NCBI RefSeq assembly: GCF_039535785.1
Contig: NZ_BAAAXV010000001.1
Coordinates: 3,038,001 to 3,102,000 of the forward strand
Reading direction: 5' to 3'
Origin: Nonomuraea helvata
Lineage (GTDB): Bacteria; Actinomycetota; Actinomycetes; Streptosporangiales; Streptosporangiaceae
DNA length: 64,000 bases
This document shows positions 1 through 7,017 of this stretch, piece by piece. A program made the translations under genes and the position numbers. The notes beneath the pieces were generated by a model. It had not been told where the DNA came from, ran no database searches, and saw only the letters and a list, made by a program, of their open reading frames with translations. Each line of letters starts with the position of its first letter. The stretch's first letter is position 1.

Positions 1-346
1 GCAGTTCGCCGAGTACTTCGCGGGCGAGCGGATGACGTTCGACCTGCCGCTCGCCTCCCACGGGACCCCGTTCCAGGAGCGGGTGTGGGCGGAGGTGGCG
101 GCGCTGCCGTACGGGACCACGACGACCTACGGCGCGCTCGCCGCGCGCATCGGCGCGCCACGTGACCGCATCCGCGCGGTCGGCGCGGCCATCGGCGCTA
201 ACCCGCTGCTCATCGTCCGCCCCTGCCACCGCGTCGTCGGCGCGGACGGCACGCTGACCGGGTACGCGGGCGGGCTCGAGCGCAAGCACGAGCTGCTCAC
301 CCTCGAAGGCGCCCTGCAGCCGCAGCTCTGGAGCGTGCGCTCATGA
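1..346 (+). CDS. ogt: Methylated-DNA-protein cysteine methyltransferase, C-terminal part (5' end outside window)
   Basis: This enzyme transfers the alkyl group from O6-alkylguanine in DNA to its own cysteine, a suicide repair reaction. The reading frame is open from the first bases, so the N-terminal part lies upstream of the window. The visible part begins near the winged-helix DNA-binding domain (TPFQERVWAEV, then PYGTTTTYGALAARIG) and carries the active-site motif PCHRVV followed by GxLTGYAGGLERK, all typical of Ogt/Ada-C proteins. Its TGA stop overlaps the ATG of the next gene (ATGA), which implies translational coupling in a DNA-alkylation repair operon with an oxygenase and AlkB. Whether an Ada-type regulatory domain precedes it cannot be seen. 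Confidence 0.93.
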   Translation, partial: QFAEYFAGERMTFDLPLASHGTPFQERVWAEVAALPYGTTTTYGALAARIGAPRDRIRAVGAAIGANPLLIVRPCHRVVGADGTLTGYAGGLERKHELLTLEGALQPQLWSVRS

Positions 347-1023
347 ACTGGGAGAAGCTGACGGAGGAGGTCAACGCCTACGGGTGCGCGCTCACGCCGC
401 CGCTGCTCACCCCGCAGGAGTGCAAGGAGATCGCCGGCCTGTACGACGAGGCGGGGCTGTTCCGGTCCACCATCGACATGGAGCGGTTCCGGTTCGGGGC
501 CGGGCAGTACCGGTACTTCGACCGGCCGTTCCCGCCGCTGGTGGAGAGGCTGCGGGCGGAGCTCTATCCGCAACTGCTGCCGATCGCCCGTGACTGGGCG
601 AGCAAGCTGGGATGGCCCGCGCCGTGGCCGGACGACTTCGGCGAGTGGCTCGACATGTGCCACCGGGCCGGGCAGACCAAGCCGACGCCCATCCTGCTGC
701 GGTACGAGCGCGACGACTGGAACGCGCTGCACCGCGACCTCTACGGCGACCTGGTGTTCCCGTTGCAGGTCGTGATCGGGCTCGACCGGCCGGGCGAGGA
801 TTACACCGGAGGCGAGTTCCTGCTGGTGGAGCAGCGGCCGCGGGCCCAGTCGCGGGGCACGGTCACCGTGCTGCCGCAGGGACACGGGCTGATCTTCACC
901 ACTCGCGACCGGCCCGTACGGTCGTCGCGGGGCTGGTCGGCCTCTCCTGTGCGGCACGGAGTGAGCACTGTCCGGTCCGGGCTGCGTCATACGCTGGGGC
1001 TCGTCTTCCACGACGCCAGCTGA
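343..1023 (+). CDS. 2-oxoglutarate/Fe(II)-dependent oxygenase
   Basis: This 226-residue protein has the double-stranded beta-helix signature of 2OG-Fe(II) oxygenases. The HxD iron ligands are H130 and D132 in ALHRDLYGD, the distal ligand is H205 in VRHGVS, and R215 in GLRHTLGLVFHDA would bind 2-oxoglutarate. The start overlaps the methyltransferase stop by 4 nt, and the AlkB gene follows after 17 nt, so it sits in the middle of a repair operon. Proteins of this type are found next to ogt/ada and alkB in other actinobacteria. The substrate is not established; a modified nucleobase or a protein residue is possible. It is not an AlkB itself, because the AlkB-specific substrate lid is absent and a real AlkB follows. 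Confidence 0.85.
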   Translation: MNWEKLTEEVNAYGCALTPPLLTPQECKEIAGLYDEAGLFRSTIDMERFRFGAGQYRYFDRPFPPLVERLRAELYPQLLPIARDWASKLGWPAPWPDDFGEWLDMCHRAGQTKPTPILLRYERDDWNALHRDLYGDLVFPLQVVIGLDRPGEDYTGGEFLLVEQRPRAQSRGTVTVLPQGHGLIFTTRDRPVRSSRGWSASPVRHGVSTVRSGLRHTLGLVFHDAS

Positions 1024-1040
1024 CCAGGAAGGGGTGGACG

Positions 1041-1667
1041 ATGCGGGAGATAGCGCCCGGCGCGGTGCACGTGCCCGGGTGGCTCACGCTGGACGAGCAG
1101 CGCCACCTCGTCCGGGCGTGCCGCGAATGGGCCATGGGCCCGGTGCCGATCCGGCATACCGTGCTGCCCAGGGGCGGCGTCATGTCGGTGCGGACAGTCT
1201 GCGTGGGCTGGCACTGGCAGCCGTACCGGTACACGCGCGTCGCCCACGACGTGAACGGCCGCCGGGTGGCCGGCTTCCCCGGCTGGCTCGGCGACCTGGG
1301 GCGCCGCGCCCTGGCCGACGCGTACGGGGCGGCCGGCGAGACGTACGAGCCCGACACCGCCTTGATCAACTTCTACGACGACCAGGCGAAGATGGGCATG
1401 CACCAGGACAAGGACGAGAAGTCGGACGCCCCGGTGGTGTCGCTGAGCATCGGCGACCGGTGCCTGTTCCGCTTCGGCAACACGGAGACGCGCGGCCGGC
1501 CGTACACGGACGTCGAGCTCGCCTCGGGCGACCTGTTCGTGTTCGGGGGGCCGTCGCGCTTCGCCTACCACGGCGTGCCGAAGGTCTATCCGGGCACCGG
1601 CGATCCCGCCACCGGGCTGGCCTCCGGCCGCCTCAACATCACGATGCGGGTCACGGGTCTACGATGA
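1041..1667 (+). CDS. alkB: AlkB-type alpha-ketoglutarate-dependent DNA dioxygenase
   Basis: AlkB oxidatively demethylates 1-methyladenine and 3-methylcytosine in DNA. The 208-residue product has the AlkB iron site HxD (H121, D123 in MGMHQDKDE), the distal histidine H177 in FAYHGV, and the 2OG-binding segment RLNITMR at the C-terminus. PDTALINFYDD is the usual AlkB strand before the iron site. The ATG was chosen because GGAAGGGG lies 6-12 bases upstream and the N-terminus then matches AlkB length. It ends the repair operon; its last 17 nt overlap the convergent 3' end of the next gene. Confidence 0.94.
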   Translation: MREIAPGAVHVPGWLTLDEQRHLVRACREWAMGPVPIRHTVLPRGGVMSVRTVCVGWHWQPYRYTRVAHDVNGRRVAGFPGWLGDLGRRALADAYGAAGETYEPDTALINFYDDQAKMGMHQDKDEKSDAPVVSLSIGDRCLFRFGNTETRGRPYTDVELASGDLFVFGGPSRFAYHGVPKVYPGTGDPATGLASGRLNITMRVTGLR

Positions 1668-2331
1668 GGTAGTCGAACTCCTCGTCGGTGAGCTTGCGGC
1701 GCAGGATCTGCAGGACCCGCTGGGGCTTGTCGTCCGGCCCCTGCACGTAGAACGGCTTGCCGTTGCGGCCGAACGTGATCGCCGAGTCGCCTTCCCACTT
1801 GCCCAGCATGTCGTCGGCGAGGGGCGCGAAGTCCTCGTGCGCCTCGAACCCGAGCGTGCGGGCGAAGTCGATCGACCCGAACACGATGTTCTTGGCCAGC
1901 TCGAACGGCACCTCCTGCCAGCCCGCGTACTCGCCGAAGAAGTACTGGCGGAAGCGCGCGAGCTCGCGCTCGTCGAGGACGTCGGGGCCGATGGCGTTCT
2001 TCAGCCCGAGGCAGTAGACGTCGGCGAGATAGCCGCAGACGGTCATCTTGTCCCAGGTGTGCCGCCGGGCGACCAGCACGCAGACCATGCCGCCCGTGCC
2101 CGACTCCGGCGCCTCGTCCACCCACCCGCGGGCGGGATCGACGGTGAGCCCCTCGCTCCAGCCGACGTTGACCCAGCACCCGACCACCTCTGGGTCGACG
2201 GCGGGGCTCTCCGCGGCGATGGCCCGCACGAGCGGCGCCACCACGGACGGCGCCACCTTCAGCGCCTTGGCGATCTCCTTCGGAGAGCGGCCCTGAGCCC
2301 GCAGCTCACGCACCTGATCTTTCAACTCCAT
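1651..2331 (-). CDS. Conserved hypothetical protein with N-terminal helix-turn-helix
   Basis: The 226-residue product starts with a short helix-turn-helix (about residues 4-40, ELRAQGRSPKEIAKALKVAPSVV), as seen in Hin/transposase-like DNA-binding folds. The remaining ~180 residues (GGMVCVLVARRHTWDKMTVCGYLADVYCLG onward, ending near EEFDYLIVDP) form a conserved domain I recognise only as a hypothetical family seen in actinobacteria and some other bacteria. No catalytic motif, signal peptide or membrane segment is visible. It is a single gene, convergent with alkB and overlapping it by 17 nt. A DNA-associated role is inferred only from the N-terminus. Confidence 0.75.
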   Translation of the reverse strand: MELKDQVRELRAQGRSPKEIAKALKVAPSVVAPLVRAIAAESPAVDPEVVGCWVNVGWSEGLTVDPARGWVDEAPESGTGGMVCVLVARRHTWDKMTVCGYLADVYCLGLKNAIGPDVLDERELARFRQYFFGEYAGWQEVPFELAKNIVFGSIDFARTLGFEAHEDFAPLADDMLGKWEGDSAITFGRNGKPFYVQGPDDKPQRVLQILRRKLTDEEFDYLIVDP

Positions 2332-2433
2332 TGGGGCAGCCTAACCCTGGTGAGAGCAGGCATCGAGCCACCACGACGGTCAGCGCCGGCGTGGCGAGGA
2401 GAAGGCCCCTGGTGGAAGAAGGACCTGCGCGGG

Positions 2434-3252
2434 TCAGCTGACGCCCTGGAGCACCTCGCGGAGCCGGGCCGCGTACGCGCGAGGGTGGCTGGTGTTGCCG
2501 TTGTGGCCGCCCGGGAACTCCACCAGCTCGGTGCCGAGCAGCTTGGCCAGCTCGACCGCGCACCGGTGGTCGAAGACGTGCTGCGGGGTGGTGCGGCCGG
2601 TCGCGGGCAGGATGCGGGTACGGCAGCCGCTCAGGTCCAGCTCGTCCTGCACGACGGCCGTGAAGTCGCGGCGGATGAAGAAGTCGAAGTTCGCCTGCCG
2701 CTGGGCTGTCATGGGCTGGGGGGTCAGGTCGGCCTCGGCGTCCTCGGTGATGCCGAGCACCCGCTTGACCTGGCCGATCGCGGCGGGCAGGCCGCCTTCG
2801 ACGTAGACCTTCTGGAGCTCGGTCAGCTCCGCCCGGTGCTCGGCGCGTTCGGCCTCGGGCAGCAGCCAGGGCGAGACGGGCTCGTGCGCGATGAGCAGAC
2901 CGATCTGCTCCGGGTGCTCGACGGCCAGGTGGAGCCCGATGGAGGCGCCCAGGCTCTGGCCCAGCATGATCACGGGCTGGTCGGTGAGGTGGGCCAGGAG
3001 CCGGTGCACGTCATCGGCGTGCTGCCGCACGCTCACTCCGGCCTCGGGGTCGTGGATGGTGCTGCGGCTGAGCCCGCGCCGGTCGTACGTGATCACCGTG
3101 TACTCGTCCACCAGCCGATCGACCAGGTCGACGCTGCGGCCCGCGTCGCCCTCGCCGCTCTGGGAGATCAGCAGGAGCGGACCGGTGCCGCGTGTCTCGT
3201 AGTAGAGGTCGGCGCCCGGCACGTGAAGGAGGTCTGCGTTCATGCAGATCAC
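2434..3252 (-). CDS. Alpha/beta-fold hydrolase under MarR control
   Basis: This is an alpha/beta hydrolase of about 270 residues. The nucleophile elbow is GQSLGA (serine near residue 100), an HG-like oxyanion segment LLISQSGEG lies near the N-terminus, and the catalytic histidine is in FPGGHNGNTSHP. The start could be GTG 3252 (purine-rich GATGGA 5 nt upstream) or ATG 3243. It lies 23 nt behind a MarR-type regulator gene on the same strand, so the pair is probably one transcript, with the regulator controlling its own operon. Substrate unknown; family members include esterases, dienelactone hydrolases and haloperoxidase-like enzymes. Confidence 0.85.
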   Translation of the reverse strand: MICMNADLLHVPGADLYYETRGTGPLLLISQSGEGDAGRSVDLVDRLVDEYTVITYDRRGLSRSTIHDPEAGVSVRQHADDVHRLLAHLTDQPVIMLGQSLGASIGLHLAVEHPEQIGLLIAHEPVSPWLLPEAERAEHRAELTELQKVYVEGGLPAAIGQVKRVLGITEDAEADLTPQPMTAQRQANFDFFIRRDFTAVVQDELDLSGCRTRILPATGRTTPQHVFDHRCAVELAKLLGTELVEFPGGHNGNTSHPRAYAARLREVLQGVS

Positions 3253-3275
3253 GATAATCCATCAAATTAGATACA

Positions 3276-3734
3276 TCAACTTCGATGCATTATTTCCGGG
3301 ATCAGCCGCGCAGCCAGCTCCTCTAGCATCGCCACGGTCACACTCACGCGTGCGGGATCGTCCGTGCCCAGAGCGGCGGCCAGCGCGGCGTCGATCGAGG
3401 CGTCCCGTACCTCGGCCACCCGGTCGGACACCTTGGGGGCCTCACGGATGATGGTCCGCCGCCGGTCCGCGGGGTCCGTCTCAGTGATCACCGCGCCCGC
3501 GGTGCGCAGCCGCGCGACGGCCGCCGACACGGCGCTCTGCGGCAGGCCGGTACGGGCGGCGATCTCGCCCACGGTGGTGTCCGGGTGCCCACGCAGATCG
3601 CTCGCGACGATCAGGACGGTACGCACGCTCGTGGAGTGCTCACCGATGCCCTCGGTCGGCATCGCCTCCTCGCCGATCTTCATCAGTGTCCGGCCCAACA
3701 GGAACAGCTCGACCCCATTCACGAGCAGCAACAT
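3276..3734 (-). CDS. MarR-family transcriptional regulator
   Basis: This 152-residue protein has a MarR winged helix: the recognition segment TVGEIAARTGLPQSAVSAAVARLRTAG is followed by the wing ITETDPADRRRT, the DRR tip being typical of MarR. It is the first gene of a two-gene operon with the hydrolase downstream and is divergent from the MazG-like gene, with only 29 nt between the two starts. The promoters and operator must therefore be packed into or around that short gap. The ligand is unknown. Confidence 0.85.
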   Translation of the reverse strand: MLLLVNGVELFLLGRTLMKIGEEAMPTEGIGEHSTSVRTVLIVASDLRGHPDTTVGEIAARTGLPQSAVSAAVARLRTAGAVITETDPADRRRTIIREAPKVSDRVAEVRDASIDAALAAALGTDDPARVSVTVAMLEELAARLIPEIMHRS

Positions 3735-3763
3735 ACCGGCGGGCGTCGGTAAGGTCGTTCGAC

Positions 3764-4198
3764 GTGACGACGGAGTTGGAGCGCCTTGCCGTACGCCTGC
3801 GCGAGTTCGCCAGGGTCAGGGACTGGGAGCAGTTCCACACGCCGAAGAACCTGGCGATGGCGCTGGCGGGCGAGGTCGGGGAGCTGGTGGCGGAGTTCCA
3901 GTGGCTGACGGCCGACGAGTCCAGGAGCCCCGGCCCCGACGCGCTCGCCAGGATGCGCACCGAACTGGGGGACGTGACCCTCTACCTGATCCGGCTGGCC
4001 GACGTGCTCGGCGTGGACCTGGTGGAGGCGGCGCAGGCCAAGCTCGAGGAGAACGACCGCCGCTACGCCGCCGACCGCTACCGCGGCTCGGCCGAGAAGG
4101 CGCCGCCGTTCCCGCACGACAGCCCGCCTCCGCACGACGACCGGCCTCAGCCCGACAGCCCACCTGCGCACGACGGCCGGCCTCCGCACGACGCCTGA
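3764..4198 (+). CDS. MazG-like nucleotide pyrophosphohydrolase (dCTPase/RS21-C6 type)
   Basis: This is an all-alpha NTP pyrophosphohydrolase of 144 residues. The MazG-like core spans roughly residues 5-100: the EVGELVAEFQW metal-binding helix and the ELGDVTLYLIRLAD helix supply the EXXE and EXXD acidic clusters. Such enzymes hydrolyse dCTP or modified nucleotides to the monophosphate and clean the nucleotide pool. The GTG at 3764 is preferred because it follows AAGG at a suitable distance and gives the standard N-terminus TTELERLAVRLREF. The last ~30 residues are a low-complexity Pro/His/Asp tail made of irregular repeats of PPHD and PPAHD, absent from typical family members and probably disordered. 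Confidence 0.85.
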   Translation: MTTELERLAVRLREFARVRDWEQFHTPKNLAMALAGEVGELVAEFQWLTADESRSPGPDALARMRTELGDVTLYLIRLADVLGVDLVEAAQAKLEENDRRYAADRYRGSAEKAPPFPHDSPPPHDDRPQPDSPPAHDGRPPHDA

Positions 4199-4231
4199 CC
4201 CGGCGCGCTTCGGCGCCGGAGGTCAGGCGTC
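4190..4231. terminator. Strong hairpin between convergent genes (bidirectional terminator)
   Basis: Perfect 11-bp outer arms GACGCCTGACC / GGTCAGGCGTC enclose a second stem CGGCGC-GCTTCG-GCGCCG, interrupted only by GA. The hairpin overlaps the stop codon of the MazG-like gene and the last codons of the convergent TetR gene, so it can serve both transcripts. No T-run follows, as is usual for actinomycete terminators. Confidence 0.75.
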
Positions 4232-4825
4232 CCGCGCCCGGCCGGGGCCGGTCGTCAGGCTGTGGGCCACGTCGGCGGCCAGCGCCTCGGCGAGCCGCGG
4301 TAGCCGGGCGCGCTCCTCGAGGAGCAGGAACAGCCAGGCGAAGATCGGCCCCAGCAGCATGGCGTGCACCCGCGCCGGATCCGGCCGGTGCGCCAGCTCC
4401 CCCCGCCCCACCGCACGGTCCAGCACCTCGGTCACGCAGTCACGCTCGGCCTTGACGAACGTCTCCGCGAACGCCGCCGCCATCCCCTCATCCGCGTGAA
4501 CGTCGGCCAGCATCCCCGGCACCACGCCCGGCGGCGGCGCGGTCAGAGTGGTGGCGATGACGCGGGTGACCGCGGCGAGATCTGCGGCCAGCGAGCCGGC
4601 GTCGGGCGGCGTCTCCAGCTCCAGGTCGTGCATGACGGCCGCGAAGATCATCGCTTGCTTGGTGGCGTGGCGGCGGTAGATGGCGGCCTTTCCGACGCCC
4701 GCCCGCGACGCCACGGCGTCCACGGTGAGCTGCGCGTACCCCTGCTCGGCCAGCAGCTCGCGGGCCGCCGCGGCGATGGCCCCGTCCACCCGCCCGTCCC
4801 TGGGACGGCCCAACGGTTGCCTCAT
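4223..4825 (-). CDS. TetR-family transcriptional repressor
   Basis: This 200-residue TetR-type regulator has an N-terminal helix-turn-helix at about residues 12-58 (AAARELLAEQGYAQLTVDAVASRAGVGKAAIYRRHATK). The C-terminal ligand/dimer domain resembles TetR_C proteins of actinomycetes. ATG 4825 was chosen because it gives the compact N-terminus MRQPLGRPRDGRV; the frame runs 26 codons further upstream but through the operator. It is divergent from a small membrane-protein gene, and two palindromes built from the same TCGGAAC/ATTACGGA-type half sites lie in the shared 89-bp gap. It probably represses both. Confidence 0.88.
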   Translation of the reverse strand: MRQPLGRPRDGRVDGAIAAAARELLAEQGYAQLTVDAVASRAGVGKAAIYRRHATKQAMIFAAVMHDLELETPPDAGSLAADLAAVTRVIATTLTAPPPGVVPGMLADVHADEGMAAAFAETFVKAERDCVTEVLDRAVGRGELAHRPDPARVHAMLLGPIFAWLFLLLEERARLPRLAEALAADVAHSLTTGPGRARDA

Positions 4826-4837
4826 GAGGGCGAGTCT

Positions 4838-4862
4838 ATTACGGAACCATCGGATCCGTAAT
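4838..4862. promoter_or_regulatory. Operator 1 for the TetR regulator
   Basis: A 25-bp inverted repeat has arms ATTACGGA and TCCGTAAT with an inner CC/GG match, centred 25 bp upstream of the TetR start. Its position in the divergent gap and resemblance to the second palindrome at 4907 make it a likely autoregulatory site. Confidence 0.65.
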
Positions 4863-4906
4863 GTGACGCAGCCGACGTTGCGCGCCGGCCCGGGCAGGCG
4901 CATTAT

Positions 4907-4925
4907 TCGGAACCATGAGTTCCGA
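4907..4925. promoter_or_regulatory. Operator 2, overlapping the start codon of the membrane-protein gene
   Basis: Perfect 7-bp arms TCGGAAC and GTTCCGA surround CATGA, whose ATG is the start codon of the 4915 gene. A repressor bound here would block initiation or elongation directly. The GGAAC...GTTCC core resembles the inner part of operator 1. Confidence 0.6.
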
Positions 4926-5331
4926 TACTTCCGTTTCCGTAAAGCGGGCGGGCGGGATGCTGGTCTTCCTGGCCTGCGCGCACCTCGTCCTCACCGGGGT
5001 GCTGAGCGCCGAGCACGTCCCGAGCTGGTTCGCCGGCGGGATGTGGTTCTTCCCGCCGGGGCCGGACGACCTGTCGCGGCTCGCGCCGGACGTGGGGGCG
5101 TTCTGGCTGGTCTGGGGGAGCTTCGCGGTGCCGCTGGGGCTGATCGGGGCGCTGGTCGTGGGGTTCGGGCGGCGCGGGGAGGTGCCGCCGCCGTACCTCG
5201 GGATCGGCGTGGCCCTCTGGGCGCTGGGCGGGGCCGCGGTGTTCGAGCCTTCGCCGTTCGTCCTCGCCGTGGTGCCCGCCGCGATGCTGCTGGCCGCCCG
5301 GCGCCGCGCGCCGGCCTCGTCGGCGCCGTGA
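4915..5331 (+). CDS. Small integral membrane protein (DUF6463-like)
   Basis: The 138-residue product has four predicted membrane segments (about residues 13-32, 58-84, 92-108 and 114-130) separated by short loops. It matches the size and layout of small actinobacterial membrane proteins usually annotated as DUF6463; the family assignment is from memory of its layout and is tentative. It has no catalytic motif. The gene is divergent from a TetR gene with which it shares two palindromic operators, one lying over its start codon, so it is probably induced when the TetR ligand appears. That points to a role in membrane stress or small-molecule tolerance. Confidence 0.72.
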   Translation: MSSDTSVSVKRAGGMLVFLACAHLVLTGVLSAEHVPSWFAGGMWFFPPGPDDLSRLAPDVGAFWLVWGSFAVPLGLIGALVVGFGRRGEVPPPYLGIGVALWALGGAAVFEPSPFVLAVVPAAMLLAARRRAPASSAP

Positions 5332-5381
5332 ACGAGAACGCCGCCCTGAGCGAGAACGAGACCGTGAACGAGAACGCCGCC
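5326..5381. repeat. Short direct repeat at the end of the membrane-protein gene
   Basis: A 20-bp sequence, CCGTGAACGAGAACGCCGCC, occurs exactly twice (5326-5345 and 5362-5381), with a further CGAGAACGAG between. The first copy includes the TGA stop of the upstream gene. It looks like local slippage in non-coding sequence. Confidence 0.7.
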
Positions 5382-5407
5382 GGACCGACCACGGGGGCCG
5401 GTCCGGC
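5379..5407. terminator. Hairpin terminator between convergent genes
   Basis: The 9-bp perfect arms GCCGGACCG and CGGTCCGGC enclose an 11-nt loop. The hairpin lies between the stop of the membrane-protein gene and the convergent 3' end of the MFS gene, and probably terminates both. Confidence 0.65.
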
Positions 5408-5424
5408 GATGGCGTCCGAGTGGG

Positions 5425-6927
5425 TCACGTCGTCGGGTTGTGCCGCCTCAGGGCCACCAGCGTGATGGCGGCCAGGCCGAGGAAGGTGACCGCACTGATC
5501 GCCGCCACCGTGTTGAGCCCCGTGGTGAACGCGGCACGCGCCAGGTCCAGCAGGCCGGGCAGGTCCTTGGCGGCCGTCACCGCGGCGGTGATGCTCTCCC
5601 GCGCCGCCTCCACCGGCAGGTGCTCGGGAAGCCGCCCGCGGTAGACGGCGGTGCCGAGGCTGCCCAGTGCGGCCACGCCCACCGCGACGCCGAACTCGCC
5701 GCTGGTCTCCGACAGCGACGCCGCGGACCCGGCCTTCTCCGCGGGGGCGGCCGTCATGATGACGCCGTTGCCCACGCCCATCGGCAGCGCGACGCCCGCG
5801 GAGGCGAGCACCAGCCCGGCCACGACCAGCCCGGTGCCTCCGACGCTCGGCACCTGCGTGTGCAGGAACAGCCCGACCGCGCCCACCGCGAACCCACCGG
5901 CCATCACGTACGCGACACCGAGGCGGCGGGCGAGTGCCGGGGCCAGCGACAGAGCGACGATCATGGCCAGGTTCTGCGGCACGAGCCAGAGCCCGGCCTC
6001 CAGCGGGGACAGCGCCTGGACGGTCTGCAGGTACTGGGTGGCCATCAGCGTCGTCCCGGCCATCACGACGCCGGCGAGCAGCATGGTCCCGAGTGTGGTG
6101 GCGAAGGCCCGGTTCGCGAACAGCCGCAGGTCCAGCAGGGGGTCGGCGAGGCGGCGCTGCCGCCGTACGAACACCACGCCGAACGCGGCCCCCACCACGA
6201 TCGCCGCCACGGGCACCGCGTGCCAGCCGCTCCTGGCGATCTCCTTGAGCCCGTACACGACCGGCAGGATGGTCGCGAGCGACAGAGCCACACTGGCCAG
6301 GTCGAGCCGCCCGGCGCCGGGGTCGCGGTACTCGGGCAGCAGCGCCGGCGCGGCCCCCAGCACCAGCACCATGAACGGCACCCCCATCAGGAACGCCGAC
6401 CCCCACCAGAAGTGCTCGAGCAGCGCCCCGCCCACCAGCGGCCCGACCGCCATGCCCAGCATGAAGCAGCCGTACCAGAGCGCGATCGCGGTCCCCATCT
6501 GCTTGCCGTCCCGGAACATGTTCCTGATCAGCGCCATCGACGACGGCAGCAGCGTCGCCCCGGCGATGCCGAGCAGCGCCCGCGCGGCGATCAGCATCTC
6601 GGCGCTCACTGAGTACGCGGCCAGCACGGAGGCGGTCCCGAACGCCGCCGCCCCGACCATCAGGAGCTTGCGCCGCCCGATCCTGTCGCCCAGCGTTCCC
6701 ATGGTGACCAGGAACCCGGCCAGCATGAACGAGTACACGTCCATGATCCAGAGCTGCTGCGGCGCGCTGGCCCCGAGGTCGGCGCTGAGGTGCGGAAGCG
6801 CCAGGAAGAGCACGCTGACGTCGATGGAGAGCAGCAGGGCCACGGAGGCGAGTACGGCCAGGCCGGTCCATTCCCGGCGGCCCGCGAGTGTGCCAGTGGT
6901 TGTGCCGGTGAGTGTGCTGGTGTTCAT
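5425..6927 (-). CDS. MFS drug exporter, DHA2/EmrB-QacA family (14 TM)
   Basis: This 500-residue transporter has 14 predicted membrane helices. Loop 2-3 has the MFS motif GTLGDRIGRRKLLM, and helix 5 has the antiporter motif C-like segment (LGMAVGPLVGGAL). TM1 carries D1-type residues (LLLSIDVSVLFLALP), as in DHA2 drug:H+ antiporters. ATG 6927 is chosen because GAAAGGGGAAACGAG immediately precedes it. It is divergent from the SARP/NB-ARC regulator, and the shared 90-bp gap holds both promoters. It probably exports a cationic or lipophilic toxic compound; the substrate is unknown. Confidence 0.92.
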   Translation of the reverse strand: MNTSTLTGTTTGTLAGRREWTGLAVLASVALLLSIDVSVLFLALPHLSADLGASAPQQLWIMDVYSFMLAGFLVTMGTLGDRIGRRKLLMVGAAAFGTASVLAAYSVSAEMLIAARALLGIAGATLLPSSMALIRNMFRDGKQMGTAIALWYGCFMLGMAVGPLVGGALLEHFWWGSAFLMGVPFMVLVLGAAPALLPEYRDPGAGRLDLASVALSLATILPVVYGLKEIARSGWHAVPVAAIVVGAAFGVVFVRRQRRLADPLLDLRLFANRAFATTLGTMLLAGVVMAGTTLMATQYLQTVQALSPLEAGLWLVPQNLAMIVALSLAPALARRLGVAYVMAGGFAVGAVGLFLHTQVPSVGGTGLVVAGLVLASAGVALPMGVGNGVIMTAAPAEKAGSAASLSETSGEFGVAVGVAALGSLGTAVYRGRLPEHLPVEAARESITAAVTAAKDLPGLLDLARAAFTTGLNTVAAISAVTFLGLAAITLVALRRHNPTT

Positions 6928-7017
6928 CTCGTTTCCCCTTTCAGCTGCCTCCACAGTGCGGTAAGGGGCTTCCGGTGTTCTTTCCGCGGGCTTAAGACCG
7001 CACATAAGGTGACGAGC

